Positions 1 through 8,620 of a stretch of 64,000 bases of DNA are shown piece after piece. Under the pieces are notes generated by a model. It had not been told where the DNA came from and did no database searches. It saw only the letters and a list, made by a program, of their open reading frames with translations. How positions within the stretch are numbered: position 1 is the first letter of the stretch; each line of letters opens with the position of its first letter. Position numbers and translations under genes: made by a program. This DNA is from Pedobacter cryoconitis (lineage in GTDB: Bacteria > Bacteroidota > Bacteroidia > Sphingobacteriales > Sphingobacteriaceae): NCBI RefSeq assembly GCF_014200605.1, contig NZ_JACHCE010000002.1, forward strand, positions 673,300-737,299. Reading direction: 5' to 3'.

Positions 1-1
1 A

Positions 2-1186
2 CTGGAGCAACTGGAGCCGATGGAAATTGTTCAGAAATATACATTGGGGTTCCATGAGGTATTGAGAATGTTCAATACACTGCCTCCAAGTATTGAGCCA
101 ACTGCAACCGGTCATATCATTGAGCAGATTGAAATGATTAAGGATATTATCGCCAATGGCTATGCTTATGAAACAAATGGAACGGTTTACTTTGATGTCG
201 AAAAATATAGTAAAACTTATAACTATACGGTATTGACCAATCGTAACCTGGACGATATGATGGCGAATACAAGAGAGCTTGACGGACAGGACGAGAAACG
301 TGGAAGACTTGATTTTGCTTTGTGGATTAAGGCTAAGCCTGAAACATTGATGCGCTGGCAATCTCCATGGGGCCTTGGCTTTCCTGGCTGGCATATTGAG
401 TGTTCTGCAATGAGCGCGAAATATCTGGGTGAAGAGTTTGATATTCATGGTGGTGGAATGGATCTTGCAGCAACGCATCATACCAATGAAATTGCGCAGT
501 CAGAGGCTTGCTACCATAAACATCCTGCTAAATACTGGATGCATACCAATATGCTGACTGTTAACGGACAAAGGATGTCTAAATCGTCTGGTAATGGTTT
601 TATGCCTTTACAATTGTTTTCTGGTGATCATCCTTTGTTAACTAAAGGATATAGCCCAATGACAGTTAAGTTCTTTATGCTTCAGGCACATTACAGAAGT
701 ACACTGGATTTCTCAAACGATGCACTGGATGCGTCAGAAAAGGGATTCAGAAGATTGATGAATTCATTGAGCTTACTGGAAAAACTGGTTCCTGCTGCAA
801 ATAGTGATTTTGAAATTGAGCCGATCGGATTAAATTGTGTGAAAGCAATGAATGATGATTTCAACAGTCCGGTTGTTATTGCTGAGCTGTTTGAAGCGGC
901 AAGGATTATCAATACTGTTTATGATGGAAAGGCTGGTATTTCTGCTGCCGAACTGGAGAAATTAAAACAGTTGATGCAGGACTTTGTTTATGATATCTTT
1001 GGACTGAAAGATGAAGAAAGCTCAAATACAGAATTAAATGATGTATTGGACATGGTGATTGATATCAGAAAAAGTGCAAAAGAGAATAAAGACTACGCTA
1101 CTTCTGATAAAATCCGTATAGGTCTTCAGGACATCGGTATTCAATTAAAAGATAGTAAAGAAGGAACTACCTGGAATAAATTATAA
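2..1186 (+). CDS. cysS: Cysteinyl-tRNA synthetase, C-terminal part (cut by window edge)
   Basis: This is class I cysteinyl-tRNA synthetase, which charges tRNA-Cys with cysteine in the cytoplasm. The frame is open from the first bases, so the gene starts upstream and the N-terminal HIGH signature is outside the window; 394 residues are visible. The KMSKS-type loop reads RMSKSSGN. The zinc ligands of the family are present: the Cys in [10 protein letters not shown] and the His and Glu in [11 protein letters not shown]. The C-terminal helical anticodon-binding region follows, and the protein ends in a normal place with TAA. It lies 12 bases upstream of a small exported protein on the same strand. 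Assignment is certain; only the 5' end is missing. Confidence 0.97.
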   Translation: MEQLEPMEIVQKYTLGFHEVLRMFNTLPPSIEPTATGHIIEQIEMIKDIIANGYAYETNGTVYFDVEKYSKTYNYTVLTNRNLDDMMANTRELDGQDEKRGRLDFALWIKAKPETLMRWQSPWGLGFPGWHIECSAMSAKYLGEEFDIHGGGMDLAATHHTNEIAQSEACYHKHPAKYWMHTNMLTVNGQRMSKSSGNGFMPLQLFSGDHPLLTKGYSPMTVKFFMLQAHYRSTLDFSNDALDASEKGFRRLMNSLSLLEKLVPAANSDFEIEPIGLNCVKAMNDDFNSPVVIAELFEAARIINTVYDGKAGISAAELEKLKQLMQDFVYDIFGLKDEESSNTELNDVLDMVIDIRKSAKENKDYATSDKIRIGLQDIGIQLKDSKEGTTWNKL

Positions 1187-1198
1187 ATAATATTAAAC

Positions 1199-2056
1199 AT
1201 GATCAATAAAATTATCTGCACGCTAATGGCTGCAACCTGTACTTTAGGCGCATTCGCTCAAAATACAGATGGAAGTACGGGCTCATTAGTGAAAGCGGAA
1301 CAGGAATTTGCAGCGAAGGCTGCAAAGGACGGTGTTAAATCTGCATTCAATGCTTATACGGCAAATGGGGCATTGGTATTCAGACCTAATCCGGTAGATG
1401 CAAAGACATTTTACGCCAGTCAGCCTGATGATAAAAATCTGAGCTGGGAGCCTTCATATGCAAGAGTTTCGCGCAGTGGCGACTGGGGCTTTACTTCTGG
1501 TGGTTATACCTTAAATGGAGAGACAAAATCTTATGGTGAGTATCTTTCTGTATGGAAAGCAATTAATGGCAGATGGGAACTTGTTTTGGATTTGGGTGCT
1601 GAACACCATAAACCTTTACAGCCTGTAACTACGCATTTTGTGGAGCCTAAAGATTACTTTAAACCAAAATTTAGTGGTCCAAAACAAGTTGCTGCTGGTA
1701 AAGATATTATCCTGACAACAGAAAAAACACTGGATGCAACTTTGAAATCTTATGGAATTGCTGCTTATGGCGGATTCCTGAACCCTGATGCAAGAGTTAT
1801 CTTTCCTGGTTATGAACCGGTTATAGGAAAAGATAAGATTATTGCTTTCTATAATAGTATGGTGAGTAAAATGAGCATCAGAACTGTAGGTGCCGATAAA
1901 GCACTGGGCGGTGATCTGGCTTATACTTACGGGATAGCGACGATTGATTACAGAACAGATTTAAGAGAAAGCTTTAATTATGTTTTTATCTATGAGCGTC
2001 AGCCTGATTATAACTGGAACCTGATTCAGCAGATATACACGCCTGCAGAACGTTAG
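1199..2056 (+). CDS. Secreted NTF2-like (DUF4440/SnoaL-type) protein
   Basis: A 285-residue protein with a typical signal peptide (residues 1-20, ending GAFAQ), so it is probably periplasmic. The mature part looks like two NTF2-like modules of about 130 residues each. Each has the family's pattern of an early helix, a phrase of the type GALVFRP or DARVIFPG, and a late strand ending in W-E-L-V-L or W-N-L-I-Q. NTF2-like folds of the DUF4440/SnoaL kind bind small ligands or act as isomerases, but no catalytic residue set can be claimed here. It follows cysS closely (12 bp) and may be co-transcribed. The fold is inferred from sequence pattern; function is unknown. Confidence 0.75.
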   Translation: MINKIICTLMAATCTLGAFAQNTDGSTGSLVKAEQEFAAKAAKDGVKSAFNAYTANGALVFRPNPVDAKTFYASQPDDKNLSWEPSYARVSRSGDWGFTSGGYTLNGETKSYGEYLSVWKAINGRWELVLDLGAEHHKPLQPVTTHFVEPKDYFKPKFSGPKQVAAGKDIILTTEKTLDATLKSYGIAAYGGFLNPDARVIFPGYEPVIGKDKIIAFYNSMVSKMSIRTVGADKALGGDLAYTYGIATIDYRTDLRESFNYVFIYERQPDYNWNLIQQIYTPAER

Positions 2057-2064
2057 GTTTCTTA

Positions 2065-2223
2065 GAGCCTGTTTAAAATTCATCTGATAATTTGTTTATG
2101 CTTCTTTTTAGCTGCAACTTCGTTCTATTCATTTCAGGTAGGAAGGCTACCAGAAAGAAATAGAACTTGTTTCGCTTAAAAATAAACTATAAAAAATTTT
2201 ATCATCTAAATTTAAACAGGCTC
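2065..2223. mobile_element. MITE-like 159-bp element with terminal inverted repeats
   Basis: The element begins GAGCCTGTTTAAA and ends TTTAAACAGGCTC, a perfect terminal inverted repeat of 13 bases, with looser similarity extending inward for about 15 more. It is flanked by the direct repeat TTA (2062-2064 and 2224-2226), as expected of a 3-bp target duplication. The interior contains a second inverted repeat (GTTCTATT near 2122, AATAGAAC near 2158). There is no transposase frame, so it must be mobilised in trans. The GAGCCTG ends with TNA duplication resemble IS5-family (IS1031-group) elements; that relation is inference. A near-identical end lies at 11261-11311. Confidence 0.7.
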
Positions 2224-2232
2224 TTATTTCCG

Positions 2233-2294
2233 AAAAAAAAGGGTTTCTTAGTAAGGTTTAGATTTTAAACTGATACTAAGAAACCCTTTTTTTT
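2233..2294. terminator. Bidirectional intrinsic terminator
   Basis: A 21-base arm of eight A followed by GGGTTTCTTAGTA pairs perfectly with its inverse at 2274-2294, which ends in eight T. It can end transcription arriving from the NTF2-like gene. The MITE sits between that gene and this hairpin. Confidence 0.8.
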
Positions 2295-2475
2295 ATTACT
2301 GGATTTTCAGCAGTTAGTATTTACGCAGTGGTAAAAAATCAATTACAAGGTACTGTGATGACTGAACCACTGACAGAACTTAAATGAATTATATCATAAA
2401 TGTGGTTTAACCGTTAAATGATCAGGAGCTGTTTAAATGATAATGAAAGTAAACGGCCCCTTAAAGAGAAGAAAT

Positions 2476-3363
2476 ATGAAGAAACACTTACTGTTAGGAA
2501 TTGCATTTTTGTTGAGCCTGCAAGGTTATGCGCAGACATTTGATAAACAGGGACAAAGAGGGGCAAGGGGGTTAATGCCCGAAAATACGATTGGTGGGAT
2601 GCTCAGAGCCCTGGATCTTGGGGTAACAACTTTAGGGATGAATGTCGTGATCTCTAAAGATAAACAGGTCGTGCTTTCCCATGAACCTTATTTTAATAAT
2701 GAAATCAGTCTTACCCCGGATGGAAAGGAAATTCCTTTGAAAGATGAGAAGAAATATAATATGTATGAGATGGATTATGACCAGATCCGTAAGTTTGATG
2801 TGGGAAGTAAGGTACATAAGCGTTTTCCCGGTCAACAGAAAATTAAAGCATATAAGCCTTTGCTAAGTGAAGTGATTGATTCTGTGGAAGCCTATGTTAA
2901 ATTACATAAGCTGCCTAAACCTAATTATGCAATTGAGATTAAAACAATCAGAAAAGGAGATCTTGAATTTCATCCCGAACCTGCGGAGTTTTCTCAGCTG
3001 GTGATGGATGTAGTGGAGAAAAAGAAGATGAACAAAAGGACGGTTATACAAGCTTTTGATATCAGATGTCTGCAATATGTACATGATAAATATCCAAAAG
3101 TGAGAACGGCCCTGATGATCGATGAGAAGGAAGATTTTGAAAATAATATTAAAGATTTAGGGTTTAACCCGACGTTTTATAGCCCGTATGCAGTGCTGGT
3201 AGGGAAAGGGCTGGTGGATAAGTGTCACGCCGCAGGGGTGAAAATTGTACCGTGGACAGTGAATAGTTTGAAAGATATGGAGTATATGGTGGGGCTGGGG
3301 GTCGATGGTATCATCACCGATTTTCCTAATCTATTCCAGCAGTTGGAATTGCCGAAAAAATAG
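2476..3363 (+). CDS. Glycerophosphodiester phosphodiesterase homologue with degenerate active site
   Basis: A 295-residue exported protein (signal peptide MKKHLLLGIA...GYAQ, residues 1-20) with the GDPD TIM-barrel pattern: R-G-A-R-G-L-M-P-E-N-T at 28-38, VVISKDKQVVLSHE at 57-70, AIEIK at 152-156, and GVDGIITDFP near the end. The start at 2476 is preferred over 2437 because it gives a clean signal peptide and has a purine-rich leader. The HR-motif His is Gln27, and the metal-binding Glu and Asp of the E-x-D motif are Gly54 and Asn56. The second His (His69) and the later metal Glu (Glu154) remain. The fold is secure, but hydrolysis of glycerophosphodiesters is doubtful. It may be a binding protein or pseudoenzyme. 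Confidence 0.85.
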   Translation: MKKHLLLGIAFLLSLQGYAQTFDKQGQRGARGLMPENTIGGMLRALDLGVTTLGMNVVISKDKQVVLSHEPYFNNEISLTPDGKEIPLKDEKKYNMYEMDYDQIRKFDVGSKVHKRFPGQQKIKAYKPLLSEVIDSVEAYVKLHKLPKPNYAIEIKTIRKGDLEFHPEPAEFSQLVMDVVEKKKMNKRTVIQAFDIRCLQYVHDKYPKVRTALMIDEKEDFENNIKDLGFNPTFYSPYAVLVGKGLVDKCHAAGVKIVPWTVNSLKDMEYMVGLGVDGIITDFPNLFQQLELPKK

Positions 3364-3389
3364 TGCTTCCAATTCTATAGTCTAAACTG

Positions 3390-3474
3390 AAAAAAAAAGC
3401 TGTTGTTGTTTTTCTGACGGACGTTCCCTCTGCGAGGGCCCTGATGTCAGAAAAACAACAACAGCTTTTTTTTT
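3390..3474. terminator. Long perfect hairpin, probable bidirectional terminator
   Basis: A 29-base perfect stem (A-run, GCTGTTGTTG, T-run, CTGAC on the left, 3390-3418; its inverse at 3446-3474) encloses a 27-base loop that itself contains CCCTCTGCGAGGG. Flanking A and T tracts allow termination in either direction between the GDPD homologue (+) and the convergent 170-aa gene (-). Confidence 0.75.
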
Positions 3475-3634
3475 CGAAGTCTAACTGTTAAATTGTTTAG
3501 CACGATTGGGCAGGAAATCCAAATGATGAATAAAATGGACAATTGGCTCTTCATTTGGAGGTTGGATGGCTAGGAAGAAAGGTTAGATACGCTTTTGACG
3601 AAGCAAAATGGAAAAACCTTTGACGAAGTAACCT

Positions 3635-4147
3635 TTATTTACATTGATGTATTAACCTCACGATTTCATCTAATTGCTCCTCGCTGTAACCATTCGCAGT
3701 GCTTGCCCGGATAGAGATTCTGTTTTTAAAAATATTGTCGTTGTAGAGGACGAGCTTCCACGCTCCCCCGGTTTTGCTAACATCGTATTTATAAGCGCCT
3801 CCCGCTTGGTCTAATTCAACGGTAGTGTATTTTGTTTGCGCCCAGCTATTTGTATAAGTATAAACTAATGTTTTAGTGAGAGTTGAAATACTTACACTGA
3901 TGGGGGCTTTATTAGTGCACACAATCAGCACGAGAATGGATAGGTTAATACTCTCAAAGAGGGTAAATTCATGGAGGTTATGTATACGTATTAAGGTGAA
4001 GAGGGATGCTATTAACAAAAAAAGGAGGTAAAAAGCCCATTTTTTGATTAGACTGATGGGTTTGCCATTTGGCAGGAATATTTTTGGATCTGATAAAGGC
4101 AGATCAGTCGAATCGTCTTGTTGCTTCCCGTTTTTTAGATTTTCCAT
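3635..4147 (-). CDS. Membrane protein of unknown function
   Basis: A 170-residue protein that I do not recognise. The first 35 residues are polar. Two hydrophobic segments follow, at about 37-55 (WAFYLLFLLIASLFTLI) and 65-82 (SINLSILVLIVC), so it is probably an inner-membrane protein. A soluble C-terminal part with beta-strand character ends in a helix (YSEEQLDEIVRLIHQCK). This layout of two membrane helices plus a beta-rich tail resembles bacterial PH-like membrane proteins, but that is a guess. It stands alone between a long hairpin and the MoxR gene; the 135 bp between it and MoxR hold no clear signal. The ATG at 4147 is the natural start. Confidence 0.6.
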   Translation of the reverse strand: MENLKNGKQQDDSTDLPLSDPKIFLPNGKPISLIKKWAFYLLFLLIASLFTLIRIHNLHEFTLFESINLSILVLIVCTNKAPISVSISTLTKTLVYTYTNSWAQTKYTTVELDQAGGAYKYDVSKTGGAWKLVLYNDNIFKNRISIRASTANGYSEEQLDEIVRLIHQCK

Positions 4148-4282
4148 CTTTTAGGTTCTAACCAGCCTGATATTCTGTTTTTTAACGGATATAAATATCG
4201 CTGTTACACAAATGTAATAGATAACTAAATTAGTTCAAATAGCTGATATTGGGCTTTACCTGAATAGTAAGGTATAGATAGG

Positions 4283-5245
4283 TTAAAGGAGGTTCTTAAT
4301 GATTTTTTCCACAGACAGGCCTTCTGCCTCAGCACGGTAATTTCTTACGATACGGTGGCGCAGGATAGCCTCTGCGACTGCCTGTACATCTTCGATGTCA
4401 GGAGAGTATTTACCAGAGATAGCAGCATGACATTTTGCACCCAGAATAAGGAATTGAGAAGCTCTTGGGCCCGCTCCCCAGTTTACATACTGGTTAACCT
4501 CAGCGGTAGCCAATGGGCTTCCGGGACGGGTTTTTCCAGTGAGCTTTACGGCGTATTCCAGGACATTATCTGTCACAGGGATCGTACGGATCAATTGCTG
4601 GAAGAACTGAATCTGATCAGCATTAATTAGTTTTTTTAACGTAACAGGGTTATTGCCGGTTGAGTTTTTGACGATAATAAGCTCTTCCTGGAAGCTTGGG
4701 TAAGTTAGCAGCACGTTAAACATGAAACGGTCAAGCTGGGCCTCAGGGAGTGGATAGGTGCCTTCCTGTTCAATAGGGTTCTGGGTAGCGAGAACGAAAA
4801 AGGGTTTAGGCAGGATGTGTTTGTGGCCTGCTGCAGTAACGGATTTCTCCTGCATCGCCTCAAGGAGCGCTGCCTGGGTTTTTGGAGGGGTTCTATTGAT
4901 CTCATCTGCAAGAACAATATTAGAGAAGACAGGACCTTTGATGAATTTAAAGTTCCTGTCTTCTCCTAAGATTTCTGAGCCAATAATATCTCCTGGCATC
5001 AGATCGGGAGTAAATTGTATTCTGTTAAAATTAAGGTCCAGCACATCTGCTACTGTTTGTACCAGTAATGTCTTTGCCAGTCCGGGTACGCCTACCAATA
5101 AGCAATGTCCACTGCTCAGGATAGAGATGAGTACCGACTTAACAGCCTCGTCCTGCCCAATAACGACTTTACCAATCTCATTTTTTATGTTCTTATAGGA
5201 TTGATGAAGGGCATCAACTGCCTCTTTGTCGCTATTGTACTGCAT
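4283..5245 (-). CDS. MoxR-family AAA+ ATPase
   Basis: MoxR-type AAA+ ATPases act as cytoplasmic chaperones that assemble or activate partner proteins, often with von Willebrand factor A proteins. The 320-residue length is normal. Walker A is GVPGLAKT (residues 52-59), Walker B with the metal Glu is LADEINR (113-119), and sensor/box regions follow in [25 protein letters not shown]. No VWA or DUF58 gene is adjacent, unlike many moxR loci. It is instead the last gene of a block that begins with two SurA-like genes, and its ATG is only 2 bp after the surA stop. This suggests translation coupling and a link to envelope protein folding (inference). Confidence 0.92.
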   Translation of the reverse strand: MQYNSDKEAVDALHQSYKNIKNEIGKVVIGQDEAVKSVLISILSSGHCLLVGVPGLAKTLLVQTVADVLDLNFNRIQFTPDLMPGDIIGSEILGEDRNFKFIKGPVFSNIVLADEINRTPPKTQAALLEAMQEKSVTAAGHKHILPKPFFVLATQNPIEQEGTYPLPEAQLDRFMFNVLLTYPSFQEELIIVKNSTGNNPVTLKKLINADQIQFFQQLIRTIPVTDNVLEYAVKLTGKTRPGSPLATAEVNQYVNWGAGPRASQFLILGAKCHAAISGKYSPDIEDVQAVAEAILRHRIVRNYRAEAEGLSVEKIIKNLL

Positions 5246-5247
5246 AG

Positions 5248-6615
5248 TTATTTTTTTTCTTCCGACATTGGTTTAGTCCAGATCTTTAACTCATCACATG
5301 AGGTATAATCAGGATCAATTCTAATGTAAGTGTTTTTTCTGCGTTTTTCAAACCATTCGCTCATTACACGATCCATTTTTTGTTGCTGAGCCTTTTCCTT
5401 GAATTTTGTATAATCCTGCTCAAGGTTACCTTTATGTGGTGGAATCTTAGATTTCAACAGGATAATCTTGTATCCTTCTTTTCCATCTGCTCCTGTAAAT
5501 GGTACTGGTCTTGAAACTTCGCCAACTTTCATGGTATCTACAACAAGAAACACTTTAGGGTCCAGTTTGTCTGCTGGAATAAATGTCGTTCTCGCAGTTA
5601 CGTTATCAGCAAATAAAAGCATCCCCCCGTTATATTTGGACTCTTTACTCGCTGAGTATAATGATGCAGCAGCAGAGAAACTGAGTTTCTTGGCAAGTAC
5701 ATTGTTGTAAACACTATCTGCATGTAACTTAGCACGGTCTAAACTCTGTGGGGTAGTCTGAGGGCGGATCAGAATATGACGGGCATGTACCTGCTCTCCC
5801 CTGCGTTCTACAACCTGTAAAATGTGGAAACCAAAGTCTGTCTCAAATACCGGAGAAAGTTCTCCCGGCTTTAATTTAAATGCATAGGCTGTAAATTCTT
5901 TAGCCATCATCGTACGGTCAAAGAAACCTAAATCACCACCCTCTGGCGCCGAACCCGGATCTTCTGAATACGTTTTTGCTAAAAAGCCGAAGTCTTCTCC
6001 ACTTTTCACACGCAGCCTGATTGCATCCAGCTTATCAAAGAAACGCTGCTTCTCTGATTTAGTAAGCTCCGGATTAATGACAATCTCTCCAACCTCGTAC
6101 TCTGCAGGAATATCAGGTAAGCTGTCTTTTTTATAAGAATCGAAATATTTTTTTACTTCTACAGGAGTAATGCTCACTTTCTCAGTGATCGTCCCCTGCA
6201 TTTTGTTGGCCTGCAACTGATCTTTTACGTCAGGTCTCAGCTCATCTTTATATTGTAATACAGAACGGTTCAGGAATTCTTCCAGTTTATCCTGGCCTCC
6301 CGCACGCTGAATCTGGTAACGCATTCTTTTATCCAGCTCATCGTCTACCTGCTTATCGTCTACCATTACGGAGTCAATATTTGCCTGTTGCTTTAATAAG
6401 TGTTGAACCAGCATTTGCTGAAGGATATAACATTTTACCTTCTCATCAACCGGATTTCCTGAATTCAGGTACATGACGTATTGTTGATTTAATTCAGATA
6501 ACAGGATTACATCACTTCCCAATACCGCAATCACCTTATCTACGCTCTTTGTTTGGGACTGTACATTTAAAAACAAGAAGAGCAATCCGCTTGCTATCAA
6601 TAAAATTTTCTTCAT
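5248..6615 (-). CDS. SurA-type periplasmic peptidyl-prolyl isomerase
   Basis: A 455-residue periplasmic chaperone and parvulin-type PPIase that helps fold outer-membrane proteins. It has a signal peptide ([21 protein letters not shown]) and then a SurA N-terminal helical domain (about 22-165). Two parvulin domains follow: the first around 170-275, with [26 protein letters not shown] and FGFHILQV, and the second around 280-395, starting VHARHILIR and more divergent. The C-terminal helix contains [17 protein letters not shown]. It shares an operon with moxR and lies 63 bp downstream of a short SurA-like gene. A TAAATTTG box at 6644-6651 may give it its own promoter. Confidence 0.9.
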   Translation of the reverse strand: MKKILLIASGLLFLFLNVQSQTKSVDKVIAVLGSDVILLSELNQQYVMYLNSGNPVDEKVKCYILQQMLVQHLLKQQANIDSVMVDDKQVDDELDKRMRYQIQRAGGQDKLEEFLNRSVLQYKDELRPDVKDQLQANKMQGTITEKVSITPVEVKKYFDSYKKDSLPDIPAEYEVGEIVINPELTKSEKQRFFDKLDAIRLRVKSGEDFGFLAKTYSEDPGSAPEGGDLGFFDRTMMAKEFTAYAFKLKPGELSPVFETDFGFHILQVVERRGEQVHARHILIRPQTTPQSLDRAKLHADSVYNNVLAKKLSFSAAASLYSASKESKYNGGMLLFADNVTARTTFIPADKLDPKVFLVVDTMKVGEVSRPVPFTGADGKEGYKIILLKSKIPPHKGNLEQDYTKFKEKAQQQKMDRVMSEWFEKRRKNTYIRIDPDYTSCDELKIWTKPMSEEKK

Positions 6616-6643
6616 TATACTATTTTCAATTATATTTTATTTG

Positions 6644-6651
6644 CAAATTTA
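6644..6651 (-). promoter_or_regulatory. Candidate -7 promoter box TAAATTTG for surA
   Basis: Reverse-strand TAAATTTG followed by C matches the Bacteroidota -7 consensus TAnnTTTG and lies 28 bases before the surA ATG. No TTG was found at the expected -33 spacing. Confidence 0.45.
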
Positions 6652-6678
6652 CTATTATTCAATGATTTGTCTGCGGTA

Positions 6679-7263
6679 TTATCTGATCAGTTTGCTTAAT
6701 ACATTCTGATCGATGGTTATTTTATATTTCTTCCGCAACGCTGTTACCCAATTACACTCCAATTGCTTTTGATAATCCTGTGCCGCTTCACCTTTACTGT
6801 CTTCATAGGATAAGGAATAATTCTCAATATGTGCATTGTAGTACTCATGTATCAATTTATCATTATTGTCAACCCCATCCCATATTTTCTTCTCAGATAT
6901 ATTGAAAAGTAAAAGGGCCTCACAAAACTCTTTGGTTACCAGCGAAAAGTCTGCTTGTTTAGCTTCTGGCGGTGCTGAATCCAATAATGCTTTCTCGTAA
7001 TTTTTTGTTTCTGAAATATAAGTACTGTCTTTATCTAATCCCGCTTCCCTGGCATCCAGAACTTTAAGCTTAAAATCAATGTATATATTTAAAAATGAGA
7101 TTAACTCTGTCAGCGTTGGTTTAGTATTTTCAGGTCGATGTTTCTGATATACCCATACAAATTCCTTCTGACTAACAGGACTGCCATTGATCACAGCTAC
7201 GCTTTGAGCGACAGTACTGAAATAGAAAAAACAGAGAACAAGAATAAAACAGATTTTTCTCAC
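6679..7263 (-). CDS. Short SurA-like periplasmic chaperone lacking a parvulin domain
   Basis: A 194-residue exported protein (signal peptide residues 1-19, ending STVAQ) that begins SVAVINGSPVSQKEFVWVYQKH, the pattern with which SurA/PpiD N-terminal domains start. It ends with WVTALRKKYKITID, like the C-terminal helix of SurA. The parvulin domain normally found between these parts is missing, so it looks like a bare chaperone module. The start is GTG; the next upstream codons give no better choice and the signal peptide begins cleanly there. It is the first gene of a reverse-strand group with surA and moxR. Homology to SurA is inferred from pattern only. Confidence 0.6.
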   Translation of the reverse strand: MRKICFILVLCFFYFSTVAQSVAVINGSPVSQKEFVWVYQKHRPENTKPTLTELISFLNIYIDFKLKVLDAREAGLDKDSTYISETKNYEKALLDSAPPEAKQADFSLVTKEFCEALLLFNISEKKIWDGVDNNDKLIHEYYNAHIENYSLSYEDSKGEAAQDYQKQLECNWVTALRKKYKITIDQNVLSKLIR

Positions 7264-7373
7264 AAAAGGTTTAAATGGTATTTTTAAGGTATAAAAGTAA
7301 TAAATTAAGGCACTATAATAAGATATTTAACTAATTTTAACACAAAAATTATTTCCCAAAAAAGGCATAATTC

Positions 7374-8039
7374 ATGGGTGAACAGTTAACTACCAGTGCA
7401 GAAGCTCTTCGTTTATTTTTTACGGAGGATATTTACCTGGTTAATAGTGATGATATCATACTTTCTGAAATACAAACTGAGACGAAATCTGCTCCTGTAA
7501 TTCAGGTTGCAGCACCTCCTGTAGCTGAGACTAAAGCCACTGTTGCAGAGGTTGCGGTCCCTGTTATAGAAACCGTTATTCCTGTTATTCAAACGGAGAG
7601 CCCGGTTACTGAACAGCCGAAACCTGTGGCCAAAACTGCAACCGCCGAACCTGTCGTTTTTAAATATCTGGGCAAGAATCAAAAGAATATTCTTATCCTG
7701 GTACACGATGATCAAAATGATGTCAGTACAGACAAAGGCAAAGAATTGCTGAGAAATATTGTGAAAGCACTTCAATTAACGGCAAATGATTTTGCATTAT
7801 TGAATTATGCGGCCTACAAGAATACGGGTTTTGAAGAACTTCAAAGTTTTTTCAAGCTTAACCTGGTCCTCTCTTTTGGCGTTAGCTCTCTAAATCTTGG
7901 GATGAAGGAACATCCTGTGAACGAAATTATTATGTATGGCACTGCACAGCTTATTTTTTCTGCAAACCTGGATCAGCTTGCTGATGATCAGACCGGAAAG
8001 AAAACATTGTGGGGGAGCCTTAAGAAACTGTCGATATGA
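7374..8039 (+). CDS. Unknown protein with Pro/Val/Thr linker and HolD/UDG-like C-terminal domain
   Basis: A 221-residue cytoplasmic protein. Residues 1-30 form a short conserved head (LTTSAEALRLFFTEDIYLV). Residues 35-95 are a low-complexity linker rich in Val, Pro, Thr and Ala. Residues 97-221 form a compact domain (KNILILVHDD, KELLRNIVKALQL, LVLSFGVSS, KKTLWGSLKKL). The domain layout is like a small uracil-DNA-glycosylase-type fold, as also seen in the psi subunit (HolD) of DNA polymerase III; this is inference without alignment. The stop overlaps the rdgB start as ATGA, so the two are translationally coupled. A role near nucleotide pool cleaning or replication would fit but is unproven. 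Confidence 0.6.
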   Translation: MGEQLTTSAEALRLFFTEDIYLVNSDDIILSEIQTETKSAPVIQVAAPPVAETKATVAEVAVPVIETVIPVIQTESPVTEQPKPVAKTATAEPVVFKYLGKNQKNILILVHDDQNDVSTDKGKELLRNIVKALQLTANDFALLNYAAYKNTGFEELQSFFKLNLVLSFGVSSLNLGMKEHPVNEIIMYGTAQLIFSANLDQLADDQTGKKTLWGSLKKLSI

Positions 8040-8620
8040 TCAGACAATTAGTCTTTGCGACCAATAATCTAAATAAAACGAAAGAAGTCAGTACCCTGCT
8101 TGCCGGTCAATACGAAGTGTTGAACCTGAAAGATATTGGCTGTACAACAGATATTCCTGAAACAGCCGATACATTTGCTGGTAATGCAGGCTTAAAGAGT
8201 CATTTTGTAGTAGAAAACTTTAACCTCGATTGTTTTGCTGATGACAGCGGACTGGAAGTGGAAGCGCTGAACAATGAGCCGGGGATCTACTCTGCCCGTT
8301 ATGCAGGGGGAAGGGGAGATGAAGCAAACCTTGACCTGGTCTTACAAAAAATGCAGGGTCAGCAGAACAGGGCTGCACGTTTTATTACCGTCATCTCCTT
8401 AATTCAAAATGGCAGGGAATCTCTCTTTGAAGGAACCATTCAGGGTACCATCAGAGAAGAAAGCTCAGGTATTAACGGCTTTGGTTATGATCCTATTTTT
8501 CAACCCGATGGTTATGAGATCACTTTTGCCGAAATGGATATGGAACAGAAAAATAAAATCAGTCACCGCGCAATCGCTATGCGTAAGCTTATTGCTTTTT
8601 TAAAGGAACAGGCTGTTTAG
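8036..8620 (+). CDS. rdgB: Non-canonical purine NTP pyrophosphatase (RdgB/HAM1)
   Basis: RdgB hydrolyses ITP, dITP and XTP to the monophosphates, keeping deaminated purines out of DNA and RNA. The 194-residue length is typical. Family motifs are clear: ATNNLNKTKEV at 8-18, FADDSGLEVEAL about residue 65, PGIYSARYAG, and the late GFGYDPIFQP and SHRAIAMRKL. It overlaps the upstream HolD/UDG-like gene by 4 bp (ATGA). Its 3' end overlaps the convergent ostA-like gene by 32 bp, so the last ten codons of both genes share DNA. Confidence 0.95.
   Translation: MIRQLVFATNNLNKTKEVSTLLAGQYEVLNLKDIGCTTDIPETADTFAGNAGLKSHFVVENFNLDCFADDSGLEVEALNNEPGIYSARYAGGRGDEANLDLVLQKMQGQQNRAARFITVISLIQNGRESLFEGTIQGTIREESSGINGFGYDPIFQPDGYEITFAEMDMEQKNKISHRAIAMRKLIAFLKEQAV

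Noticed and set aside
2437..2475. Upstream ATG for the GDPD homologue
   Set aside because: It would place 13 mostly polar and basic residues before a well-formed signal peptide.
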